This document shows, in pieces, positions 23,040 through 30,127 of a DNA stretch of 30,127 nucleotides. Position 1 is the stretch's first letter, and each line of letters begins with the position of its first letter. The notes beneath the pieces are model-generated. The model was not told where the DNA came from. It searched no databases and worked only from the letters and a program-made list of their open reading frames with translations. The DNA comes from CF-96 sp028287605 (GTDB lineage Bacteria; Chloroflexota; Dormibacteria; Aeolococcales; Aeolococcaceae). The DNA lies in assembly GCA_034666465.1 (NCBI GenBank), contig JAXDLT010000423.1:1-30127 (forward strand). The letters are read 5' to 3'. The position numbers and the translations under genes are program-made.

Positions 23040-24061
23040 CCGATCAGGGCGGCTCCGACGGCGGCGACTCCCCCGAGTTCGTCATCCAGATGGCGGGCAG
23101 GCCGGACGACAACCTCTCCCCCCGGCGGGGCGTGCCCGCCGACGCCCCCCAGGCCTCGCGGGACATGGTGGAGGCGCAGGAGGGCGACGTCGTCGTGGTG
23201 CTCGCCCAGATCGCGCCGAGGCTCGGTGACGTGGCCGCGAACCTCGAGCGGCACCTCGCGATCATCGAGGACGCCCGGCGAGGCGGTGGCCACCTCGTGG
23301 TCTTCCCCGAGCTGTCGCTCACCGGCTACTTCCTCAAGGACCTGGTGCCCGACGTGGCGCTGCGCGGCGACGCCCCGGAGCTGGTGGCGCTCGCCGCCGC
23401 CTGCACGGGCATCGACGCCCTGGTGGGCCTGGTGCTCGAGAGCGAGGACGCGCTCTTCCACAACGCCGCCGTCTACCTGAGCGGCGGCCGGGCGGTGCAC
23501 GTCCACCGCAAGTGCTACCTGCCCACCTACGGGCTCTTCGACGAGCACCGCTACCTCGCCGCCGGCGACCGGCTGCGCGCCTTCGAGGCGCCGCTCAGCG
23601 CCGCCCGGCCGCGCCGGCCCTGGCGGGCGGGGGCGCTGATCTGCGAGGACATGTGGCATCCCAGCGCCCCCGCGCTGCTCGCCCGGCAGGGGGTCGACGT
23701 GTTCCTCTGCCCCTCGTCGTCGCCCGGCCGCGGCATCGTCCAGGGGGCGGCGCTGGGCACCGCCCTCAGCTACGACAGCATGACCAGGACCTATGCCCAG
23801 CTCTTCACCTCCTACCTGGTGTACTGCAACCGGGTGGGCTTCGAGGACGGGGTCGGCTTCTGGGGCGGCTCCCGGGTGGTCGGCCCCCAGGGGGCGCCGC
23901 TGGCCGATCCTCTCGGCTCCGAGGAGACGCTGATGTGGCATCGTCTCGACCTCGGCACCCTCCGCCGGGTGCGCATCTCCTACCCGCTGTTGCGCGACGA
24001 GCGCCACGATCTCATCGACAATGAGTCAGACCGTCTCCGCCGCCGACGCACTCTCGATTGA
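23036..24061 (+). CDS. Glutaminase (nitrilase-superfamily) component of a split NAD synthetase
   Basis: The 341-residue protein is a carbon-nitrogen hydrolase matching the N-terminal glutaminase domain of glutamine-dependent NadE. The Glu-Lys-Cys triad is present: Glu92 in FPELSLTGY, Lys159 in HRKCYLPTYGLFDE and Cys203 in ICEDMWHP. About 45 residues precede the first domain strand (VVVVLAQI), so the true start may be further in; ATG at 23036 is chosen for its 4-nt overlap with the upstream frame. In most bacteria this domain is fused to the synthetase. Here it ends separately after overlapping the next gene by 41 nt. Role inferred from adjacency: supplying ammonia to the synthetase. Confidence 0.85.
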   Translation: MTDQGGSDGGDSPEFVIQMAGRPDDNLSPRRGVPADAPQASRDMVEAQEGDVVVVLAQIAPRLGDVAANLERHLAIIEDARRGGGHLVVFPELSLTGYFLKDLVPDVALRGDAPELVALAAACTGIDALVGLVLESEDALFHNAAVYLSGGRAVHVHRKCYLPTYGLFDEHRYLAAGDRLRAFEAPLSAARPRRPWRAGALICEDMWHPSAPALLARQGVDVFLCPSSSPGRGIVQGAALGTALSYDSMTRTYAQLFTSYLVYCNRVGFEDGVGFWGGSRVVGPQGAPLADPLGSEETLMWHRLDLGTLRRVRISYPLLRDERHDLIDNESDRLRRRRTLD

Positions 24062-24866
24062 CACCGCCGTCGTCACCGAGATCCTCCTCGGTTTCATCCG
24101 TGACGAGGTCGGCAAGGTCGGGTTCGACCGGGTCGTGCTCGGACTCAGCGGGGGCATCGACTCGGCCCTGGTGGCGGCGCTCGCCGCCCGCGCCCTGGGT
24201 CCGGAGCAGGTGGTGCCGGTGATCATGCCCTACCGCTCCAGCAGCCCCGAGTCGGAGGCCGACGCCCGCACCGTCGCCTCCCAGCTGGGCCTCATGGACC
24301 CGCTGGTGGTGGACATCTCGCCCCAGGTCGACGCCTACTTCGACCGCTTCCCCGACGCCGACCGGGGCCGCCGCGGCAACAAGATGGCCCGGGAGCGCAT
24401 GAGCGTCCTCTACGACCTGTCCTGGGCCCACCGCGCGCTGGTGATCGGCACCTCGAACAAGACCGAGCTGCTGCTCGGCTACGGCACCATCCACGGCGAC
24501 ATGGCGCACGCCCTCAACCCCCTCGGCGACCTCTACAAGACCCAGGTGTTCGCGATGGCGCGGGCGCTGGAGCTCCCCCGGCGCGTGGTCGAGAAGCCGC
24601 CCAGCGCCGACCTCTGGGAGGGCCAGTCGGACGAGCAGGAGCTGGGCTTCCAGTACGCGGTGGTCGACATGCTCCTCTACCACATGGTCGACGAGCGCCG
24701 CACCCGCGACGAGCTGCGCGCGCTCGGCTTCGACGACGAGTTCATCGACCTCGTCGGCCGGCGGCTGCGCGACAACCAGTACAAGCGCCGCCTGCCGCTG
24801 ATCGCGAAGCTCAGCGCACGCACCATCGACCGCGACTTCCGCTACCCCAGGGACTGGGGACGGTGA
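24021..24866 (+). CDS. nadE: NAD+ synthetase (stand-alone synthetase domain)
   Basis: NadE amidates nicotinic acid adenine dinucleotide to NAD using ATP. The 281-residue protein has the pyrophosphatase P-loop LGLSGGIDSALVAALA (residues about 42-57), MPYRSSSPESEADA, GTSNKTELLLGYGTIHGD, NPLGDLYKTQVFAMA and KPPSADLWEGQSDEQELG. The length fits an ammonia-type NadE. ATG at 24021 lies inside the glutaminase gene in a different frame and has no visible Shine-Dalgarno, so translation probably depends on coupling. The pair is best read as a split glutamine-dependent NadE; a sequencing frameshift is less likely because each part has its own plausible terminus. Confidence 0.92.
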   Translation: MSQTVSAADALSIDTAVVTEILLGFIRDEVGKVGFDRVVLGLSGGIDSALVAALAARALGPEQVVPVIMPYRSSSPESEADARTVASQLGLMDPLVVDISPQVDAYFDRFPDADRGRRGNKMARERMSVLYDLSWAHRALVIGTSNKTELLLGYGTIHGDMAHALNPLGDLYKTQVFAMARALELPRRVVEKPPSADLWEGQSDEQELGFQYAVVDMLLYHMVDERRTRDELRALGFDDEFIDLVGRRLRDNQYKRRLPLIAKLSARTIDRDFRYPRDWGR

Positions 24867-25555
24867 GCACCCTGTCGGTGGTGGCGACGCCGATCGGCAA
24901 CCTGGAGGACATCACCCTCCGCGCGCTGCGCACCCTGCGCGAGTGCGACGTCGTGGTCGCCGAGGACAGCCGGCGCACCCGCGCGCTGCTCACCGCCCAC
25001 GGCATCGCGGAGAAGCGGGTGCTCTCGCTGCCCGCCTTCGACGAGCGGCGCCGCCTGCCCTCCCTGGTGGCCCGGCTCGACGCCGGCGAGAACCTCGCCC
25101 TGGTCACCGACGGGGGCACCCCTGCGATCAGCGACCCGGGGTCGCTGCTGGTGCGCGCCGCCCGCGAGGCCGGGCATGCGGTGGTCCCGGTGCCCGGGCC
25201 CTCGGCGGTGACCGCGGCGATCTCCGCCAGCGGGCTGGGGGGCGGCGGCTTCGTCTTCCTCGGGTTCCTGCCGCGGACCCCGGGGAAGCTGACCCGGACG
25301 GTCGGCGCCGCGCTCGACCTTGGGCGTACCCTGGCCTTCCTCGAGTCCCCCTTCCGCCTCGCCCGGACCCTGGCCACCCTCGCCCCGCTGCTGGGGAACC
25401 GCGAGGTGGTCGTCGCCCGCGAGCTCACCAAGCGCCACGAGACCCTGCACACCGGCACCGCCGAGCAGCTGGCGGCGCTCTTCACCGCCACCCCCCCACG
25501 CGGCGAGTGCACCGTGCTGGTGGGCGGCTCCGATTTGGGAACCCACGCAGCATGA
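24863..25555 (+). CDS. rsmI: 16S rRNA (cytidine(1402)-2'-O)-methyltransferase
   Basis: RsmI 2'-O-methylates C1402 in the ribosomal P site. The 230-residue tetrapyrrole-methylase-fold protein has VVATPIGNLEDITLRAL at the N-terminus, AEDSRRTRALL, LVTDGGTPAISDPGS, VPVPGPSAVTAAISASGL, FVFLGFLPR and VVVARELTKRHE. It is somewhat shorter than the ~280-residue E. coli enzyme because the C-terminal extension is missing. GTG overlaps the nadE stop (GTGA). The rsmI-metG-tatD-rsmA order is a familiar bacterial cluster. Confidence 0.95.
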   Translation: MSTLSVVATPIGNLEDITLRALRTLRECDVVVAEDSRRTRALLTAHGIAEKRVLSLPAFDERRRLPSLVARLDAGENLALVTDGGTPAISDPGSLLVRAAREAGHAVVPVPGPSAVTAAISASGLGGGGFVFLGFLPRTPGKLTRTVGAALDLGRTLAFLESPFRLARTLATLAPLLGNREVVVARELTKRHETLHTGTAEQLAALFTATPPRGECTVLVGGSDLGTHAA

Positions 25556-27159
25556 CGTCCCCGTCCCGCTTCTACCTCACCGCCGCCATCGACTACGTCA
25601 ACGGCAACCCCCACCTGGGCCACGCCTACGAGAAGATCGGCTGCGACATGGTGCGCCGCCACCACGCGCTGCGTGGCCGCGACACCCGGTTCACGGTGGG
25701 GAGCGACGAGCACAGCCAGTCGGTGGAGCGGGCCGCGCAGGAACGGGGACTGGCCCCCGAGGAGTTCTCTCGACAGCAGGCGGAGGTCTTCCAGCAGGCC
25801 TTCGCCGCGCTCGACGTCGAGTACACCGCCTACGTCCGCACCAGCAGTGAGGCCAACCGTCGCAGCACCGACCGCTTCATGCAGGCGATGTACGACGGCG
25901 GCCACATCTACAAGGGGCCCTACGAGGCCTGGTTCTGCCCCTCCTGCGAGCAGTTCTACACCGAGAAGCAGCTGGTCGAGGGCAACTGCCCGGTGCATGG
26001 CCGCCCCGTCGAGTGGGTGGAGGAGGAGAACTACTTCTTCCGTCTCAGCGCCTTCCAGCAGCCGCTGCTCGAGCACTTCGAGGCCAACCCCGGGTTCCTC
26101 ACCCCGGAGACGCGCCGCAACGAGATGCTCAACGTCATCCGCGGCGGCCTCGAGGACATCAGCATCTCCCGCAGCTTCTCCCACTGGGGCTTCCCGCTGC
26201 CCTTCGACGAGAGCCAGGTGGTCTACGTGTGGTTCGACGCGCTGCTCTCCTACGTCACCGGCATCGGCTATCCCGACGGCGCCGACTTCGAGCGCTTCTG
26301 GCCCGCCGACGTCCACGTCATCGGCAAGGACATCACCCGCTTCCACACCGTGATGTGGCCGGCGATGCTGCTCGCCGCCGGGCTGCCGCTGCCGCGGCGG
26401 GTGCACGCCCACGGCTTCGTCACCCTCGGCGGCCGGAAGATGAGCAAGTCGACCGGGGTGCGCATCGACCCCTTCGACCTGGTGCGCCGCTTCGGCAGCG
26501 ACGCGGTGCGCTACGTGCTCATGGCCGAGGTGCCCTTCGACCGCGACGGCGACATGTCCATGGAGACCTTCGTCGACCGCTACAACGCCGATCTGGCCAA
26601 CGACTACGGAAACCTGGTGTCGCGCACCGAGAAGATGGTGGCGCGGTACTTCGAGGGCCGGGTGCCCGAGCCCGGCGCCGCCGAGCCGATCGACGCCGAG
26701 CTGGAGGCGGTCGCCGCCGAGGTGGTGACCGCCCACGAGGCGGCGATGGAGGCCCTCGACCTGAGCGGCGCCCTCGCCGAGGCCCGCCGGCTGGTGGCCC
26801 GGGCCAACAAGTACATCGACGAGACCGCCCCCTGGACCATGGCGAAGACGGGCGACCCGCGGCTGGGCACGGTGCTCGGCAGCCTGCTCGAGGCCATCCG
26901 GGTGAGCACCCTGCTGCTCCATCCCACCCTGCCCAGGGCCACCGCCGCGGTGGCGGCCGACCTCGGCGTCATCCTCGACGGCGACGCCGGCGCGGGGCTG
27001 CGCACCTGGCCCGCGCTCACCCCGGGGGCGCCGGTGGGGGTGGGGAGGATCCTCTTCCCCCGGCTCGACCGCGAGCAGGACCTGGAGGCCGCGGGCGGGG
27101 AGACCGCGACCCCGGGGGCGCTGCCCGCGGGCGGTCGGGGTGGAGCTCCCCGCCGATGA
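25552..27159 (+). CDS. metG: Methionyl-tRNA synthetase
   Basis: MetG charges tRNA-Met. The 535-residue class I synthetase has the HIGH-equivalent HLGH at residues 21-24 in YVNGNPHLGHAY, and KMSKS at 296-300. A single zinc-knuckle pattern (FCPSCEQFY, then NCPVHG) is present, with VYVWFDALLSYVTGIGYP and KDITRFHTVMWPAML. It lacks the C-terminal EMAP-like tRNA-binding domain found in some MetG and ends in a short Gly/Ala-rich tail. ATG overlaps the rsmI stop; the 3' end overlaps tatD by 4 nt. Confidence 0.96.
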   Translation: MTSPSRFYLTAAIDYVNGNPHLGHAYEKIGCDMVRRHHALRGRDTRFTVGSDEHSQSVERAAQERGLAPEEFSRQQAEVFQQAFAALDVEYTAYVRTSSEANRRSTDRFMQAMYDGGHIYKGPYEAWFCPSCEQFYTEKQLVEGNCPVHGRPVEWVEEENYFFRLSAFQQPLLEHFEANPGFLTPETRRNEMLNVIRGGLEDISISRSFSHWGFPLPFDESQVVYVWFDALLSYVTGIGYPDGADFERFWPADVHVIGKDITRFHTVMWPAMLLAAGLPLPRRVHAHGFVTLGGRKMSKSTGVRIDPFDLVRRFGSDAVRYVLMAEVPFDRDGDMSMETFVDRYNADLANDYGNLVSRTEKMVARYFEGRVPEPGAAEPIDAELEAVAAEVVTAHEAAMEALDLSGALAEARRLVARANKYIDETAPWTMAKTGDPRLGTVLGSLLEAIRVSTLLLHPTLPRATAAVAADLGVILDGDAGAGLRTWPALTPGAPVGVGRILFPRLDREQDLEAAGGETATPGALPAGGRGGAPRR

Positions 27160-28010
27160 CCGGGGAGGCCCTCCGCCTGGTCGACACCCACTGCCACCTC
27201 GTGCTCCTCGACGAGCGGGGGATGCTCGACGAGGCGCTCGCGGGGGCCGCCGCCGCGGGCGTCGAGCAGATCGTCTCGGTGGGCCTCAACGTGGAGGACA
27301 GCGACCGCAACCGCGAGCTCGCCGAGCGCCATCCGGGGGTGTTCTTCACGGTGGGCTGGCATCCCCACGAGAAGGCCCCGCCCGACGCCGCCCAGCTGCG
27401 CAGCCTGGAGGAGCTGCTCCGCCATCCCCGCGCCGTCGCCGTCGGCGAGATCGGCCTCGACTGGTACTGGCGGCCCGGCTACCACGAGGTGGAGCCGGAG
27501 GTGCAGCGGCGCTCCCTGCGGCTGATGCTCGAGCTCGCCGCCGCCCACGCCAAGCCGATCGTGGTCCACGACCGCGACGCCCACGACGACGTCGTCGCCG
27601 AGCTCCGCGACGCCTTCGGCGCCGGCGACCACGCCGACCGCGGCGTGCTCCACTGCTTCAGCGGCGACGCCGCCCTCGCCCGCACGGCCGCCGGGCTGGG
27701 GATGGTGTGCTCCTTCGCGGGCACCGTCACCTTTCCGAGGACCGACGGCATCCGCGACGCCGCCCGCACCGTGGACGCGGGAGGCTACGTGGTCGAGACC
27801 GACGCGCCCTTCCTGACGCCGGTGCCCCACCGCGGCAGGCCCAACCAGCCCGCCTACGTCGCCGCCACCGCCGCGGCCGTCGCCGGCCTGCGCGGCGAGC
27901 CCGCGGCCGTGGTGGCGCGGAGCGCGACCGCGACCTCCCGCCGGCTCTTCGGCCTCCCCGACCCCGGCGGCGGCGACCACCTCGGCGGCCGGCGGCAGCC
28001 GGCCGGATGA
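27156..28010 (+). CDS. tatD: TatD-family metal-dependent hydrolase/DNase
   Basis: The 284-residue TIM-barrel amidohydrolase carries the TatD metal ligands: VDTHCHL (His12, His14), VGEIGLDWYW with Glu, IVVHDRDAHDD, LHCFSGD and VETDAPFLTP. Homologues act as 3'-5' exonucleases in DNA repair or quality control. The C-terminus carries a Gly/Arg-rich extension after RLFGLP. ATGA overlaps are present on both sides. In actinobacteria an rpf gene often sits between tatD and rsmA; none is present here. Confidence 0.94.
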   Translation: MTGEALRLVDTHCHLVLLDERGMLDEALAGAAAAGVEQIVSVGLNVEDSDRNRELAERHPGVFFTVGWHPHEKAPPDAAQLRSLEELLRHPRAVAVGEIGLDWYWRPGYHEVEPEVQRRSLRLMLELAAAHAKPIVVHDRDAHDDVVAELRDAFGAGDHADRGVLHCFSGDAALARTAAGLGMVCSFAGTVTFPRTDGIRDAARTVDAGGYVVETDAPFLTPVPHRGRPNQPAYVAATAAAVAGLRGEPAAVVARSATATSRRLFGLPDPGGGDHLGGRRQPAG

Positions 28011-28888
28011 CCGCCGGGGCTGCCACCGTCACCGCCGACGCCGCCTCCGAGCTCGACCTGTGCAACCCGGCGACGGCGCGTGCCGTCGCCCGCCGCGCCG
28101 GGCTCGGTCTCAAGCGCCGCCTCGGCCAGAACCTGCTCGTCGACCGCGAGGTGGTGGAGCGGCTGGTGGACGCGCTCGACCCCGGGCCCGAGGACGAGGT
28201 CTACGAGATCGGTCCCGGCATCGGCACCCTCACCTCGGCGCTCTGCCGCCGCGCCGGGCGGGTGGTCGCCGTCGAGCTCGACGAGGCCTGCCTGCGCGCC
28301 CTGGCGATCACCCAGCACCGCCATCCCAACGTGGTGACGGTGCACGGCGACGCGCTGCGCACCGGAGCCGTCGAGCTCGGCCTCGCCCCCGGGTACCTGG
28401 CCGCCGGCAACATCCCGTACAACATCACCGGGGCGCTGCTGCAGCGGCTGCTGGAGGCGGAGTCGCCGCCGCGGCGCGCGGTGCTGCTGGTGCAGCGCGA
28501 GGTGGCCGCCCGGCTCGACGCCGGCCCCGGAGACTGGAGCCTCGCCACCCTGGCGGTGCGCTCGCTCGCCGAGGTCGAGCGCGTCGGCGACGTCCCCCCG
28601 GGGGCGTTCGCGCCGCCGCCGGCGGTGCACTCGAGCATCCTGCGGCTCACTCCGCGGACGCTGCTCGGCCCCGCCGAGCGGGCGGCGGTGCTCACCCTCG
28701 CCCGCCGCGCCTTCACGATGCGGCGCAAGACCCTGCGCCACGGGATCACCCACGCCCTCGACGGCGACGGCGCGCGCGCCCTCGCGGTGCTGGGGGCGGC
28801 GGGCGTCGACCCCGGCCGGCGCCCCGGCTCGCTGACCCTGGAGGAGTGGCGTGCGCTCGCGACCGCGTCCGCCGGAGGCTCGGGGTGA
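28007..28888 (+). CDS. rsmA: 16S rRNA dimethyladenosine transferase
   Basis: RsmA (KsgA) dimethylates the two adjacent adenosines in helix 45 of 16S rRNA. The 293-residue protein shows KRRLGQNLLVD, the SAM motif YEIGPGIGTLTSAL, AVELDEACLRAL, and catalytic NIPYNITGALLQ (NLPY variant). RAVLLVQREVAARL, FAPPPAVHSSILRL and the C-terminal RRAFTMRRKTLRHGI follow. An N-terminal ~30-residue extension precedes the core. The neighbour that often follows, ispE, is replaced here by a transporter. Confidence 0.96.
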   Translation: MTAGAATVTADAASELDLCNPATARAVARRAGLGLKRRLGQNLLVDREVVERLVDALDPGPEDEVYEIGPGIGTLTSALCRRAGRVVAVELDEACLRALAITQHRHPNVVTVHGDALRTGAVELGLAPGYLAAGNIPYNITGALLQRLLEAESPPRRAVLLVQREVAARLDAGPGDWSLATLAVRSLAEVERVGDVPPGAFAPPPAVHSSILRLTPRTLLGPAERAAVLTLARRAFTMRRKTLRHGITHALDGDGARALAVLGAAGVDPGRRPGSLTLEEWRALATASAGGSG

Positions 28889-30127
28889 GCCAGGGCGCGG
28901 CGCCGGAGCCGGATGGCCGTCACTGGCCGGACGACGAGCCGGCGCCCCTGGCCGCGGCTGCCGCGCCCACCCGTCCCGAGGACGCCGGCGGCTTCGTGGG
29001 GGTGCTCCGCCGGGTCGACTTCCGCCTCCTCTGGGCGGCCCAGGTGTGCAGCCAGCTGGCCGACAAGTTCCTGATGTTCACCCTGCTGGTGCTGGTCTAC
29101 ACCCTCACCGGGCGCAGCACCGGCTCCTCGCTGCTGATGGTCGCGTACACCCTGCCCAGCGTGCTGCTCAGCGCTCCCGCGGGGGTGTACGCCGACCGCC
29201 ACGACAAGCGGACGCTGATGCTCGGCACCAACATCCTGCGGGGCGGCCTGATCATGCTCATCCCCCTGAGCCAGCACCTGCCCTACGTGGCCAACCGCGC
29301 CTGGCCGCTGCTGGTCATCACCCTGCTGTTCAGCGCCGTGGGCCAGGTGTTCGCCCCCGCCGAGGCCGCCAGCCTCCCCTTCCTGGTGCGCCGCGAGCAG
29401 ATCATGACCGCGACCTCGCTGTTCATGACCACCGCCGTGGTCACCCTGGTGGTGGGGGTGCCGCTGGCCACCATCAGCGTCCGCGTGCTGGGGGCCACCG
29501 CCCCCTTCTACGTGGCCACCGCGCTGTTCGCCGCGGCCTCCCTCTGCATCTGGCGGGTGCGCACCAGCCTGCGCGCCGCCGTCCTCGCCCACGCGCCCGC
29601 GCGGAACATCGGGCGGGAGCTCCGCGAGGGCGTGATGATCCTCGGGGGCCACCCCGTCCTGCGCATCGCCCTGGGGCTGACCACCATCGCGCTGATCGTG
29701 GTCTTCAGCGTCTTCGGCCTGGGCCCCGCCTACATGTCGCAGCTGCTGAGGCTGCCCCCGACCGACACCTACCTGCTGCTCATCCCGCTCACCGGCGGCC
29801 TGGTGGGGAGCGCCCTGGTGCTCGGCCGGGCCACCACGCCCCGCGACCCCTCACGGTCCCGCCTCGCGGTGTGGTCGATGGTCGCCTCCGGGGCGGCGCT
29901 GCTCGGCCTGGGCCTGGTGCCGGGCACCATCCGTCAGAGCGCCGCCTCGGTGCTCGCCACCCCGTCGGCGATGGTGCTCGCGGTCGCCTTCGGATGGTCG
30001 CTCGGGGCCCTGCTCATCCCCGTCTTCACCGTCCTCCAGGAGCGCACCGACGAGGCCACCCGGGGGCGCATCTTCGGGGGGATCTTCACCATCGTCAACG
30101 CCGCCGTCGCGCTGCCCCTGGTGCTCG
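28885..30127 (+). CDS. MFS transporter (partial, runs off the window end)
   Basis: GTG at 28885 overlaps the rsmA stop (GTGA) and opens 414 codons with no stop before the window end. After a ~45-residue Ala/Pro-rich cytosolic N-terminus, hydrophobic helices appear: LLWAAQVCSQLADKFLMFTLLVLVY, SLLMVAYTLPSVLLSAPAGVYADR, GGLIMLIPL, and LLVITLLFSAVGQVFAPAEAASLPFLV. The loop GVYADRHDKRTLM after helix 2 matches the MFS A-motif position. The pattern resembles the EntS/MFS_3 drug or siderophore exporter group. The substrate cannot be told from sequence. Confidence 0.88.
   Translation, partial: MSQGAAPEPDGRHWPDDEPAPLAAAAAPTRPEDAGGFVGVLRRVDFRLLWAAQVCSQLADKFLMFTLLVLVYTLTGRSTGSSLLMVAYTLPSVLLSAPAGVYADRHDKRTLMLGTNILRGGLIMLIPLSQHLPYVANRAWPLLVITLLFSAVGQVFAPAEAASLPFLVRREQIMTATSLFMTTAVVTLVVGVPLATISVRVLGATAPFYVATALFAAASLCIWRVRTSLRAAVLAHAPARNIGRELREGVMILGGHPVLRIALGLTTIALIVVFSVFGLGPAYMSQLLRLPPTDTYLLLIPLTGGLVGSALVLGRATTPRDPSRSRLAVWSMVASGAALLGLGLVPGTIRQSAASVLATPSAMVLAVAFGWSLGALLIPVFTVLQERTDEATRGRIFGGIFTIVNAAVALPLVL

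Noticed and set aside
24021..24061. Sequencing frameshift splitting a fused NadE
   Set aside because: The synthetase has its own ATG and a normal stand-alone length, and the glutaminase ends after its domain. A frameshift is possible but less likely than a true split.

Overview
This is a very GC-rich chromosomal segment. Genes are packed head to tail with 1-8 nt start/stop overlaps (ATGA or GTGA), several starts are GTG, and every visible stop codon is TGA. It holds bacterial housekeeping genes only: no rRNA, tRNA, insertion sequence, phage gene or CRISPR array was seen. The gene order (aroC-aroKB-aroQ-efp-Asp23-nusB-xseAB-tlyA-nadK-recN-scpAB-rluB-cmk-plsC-gpsA, a plsB/HAD-plsC pair as in mycobacteria, and rsmI-metG-tatD-rsmA) suggests a high-GC Terrabacteria lineage. 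Candidates are Actinobacteriota or Chloroflexota/Dormibacterota-like bacteria; the exact phylum is inference.

Layout. (1) 1-404: non-coding, with a G/C hairpin and a 28-bp tandem repeat array. (2) 405-15143, + strand: one long run of genes. It covers the late shikimate pathway (aroC, a fused aroK-aroB, aroQ), translation and transcription factors (efp, an Asp23-family gene, nusB), exonuclease VII (xseA, xseB), tlyA, nadK, recN, scpA/scpB, rluB, cmk, a plsC-type acyltransferase and gpsA. (3) 15293-16165, + strand: a monoacylglycerol-lipase-like hydrolase, overlapping tail to tail with the next unit. (4) 16151-20103, - strand: plsB followed by a HAD-phosphatase/PlsC fusion. (5) 20104-20160: a compact divergent promoter region. 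(6) 20161-30127, + strand: a DinG-family exonuclease-helicase, a split glutamine-dependent NAD synthetase, rsmI, metG, tatD, rsmA and an MFS transporter cut by the window end.

How it fits together. GpsA supplies glycerol-3-phosphate. PlsB and two PlsC-type enzymes turn it into phosphatidic acid, and the lipase may recycle acylglycerols. NadK and NadE supply NADP and NAD. XseAB, RecN, DinG and ScpAB concern DNA repair and chromosome organisation. AroC/KB/Q cover four of the seven shikimate-pathway reactions.

The most unusual observations are: an XseB whose long Pro/Ala-rich tail ends in an SSB-like acidic tip (DLDDIPF); two related roughly 80-bp intergenic elements that carry similar 25-28-codon reading frames wedged between overlapping genes; a second G/C hairpin repeat that extends aroQ and is read through inside plsB; the 28-bp array with a TCGGCCGA palindrome; and a DinG homologue with Ser at the expected first Fe-S cysteine.
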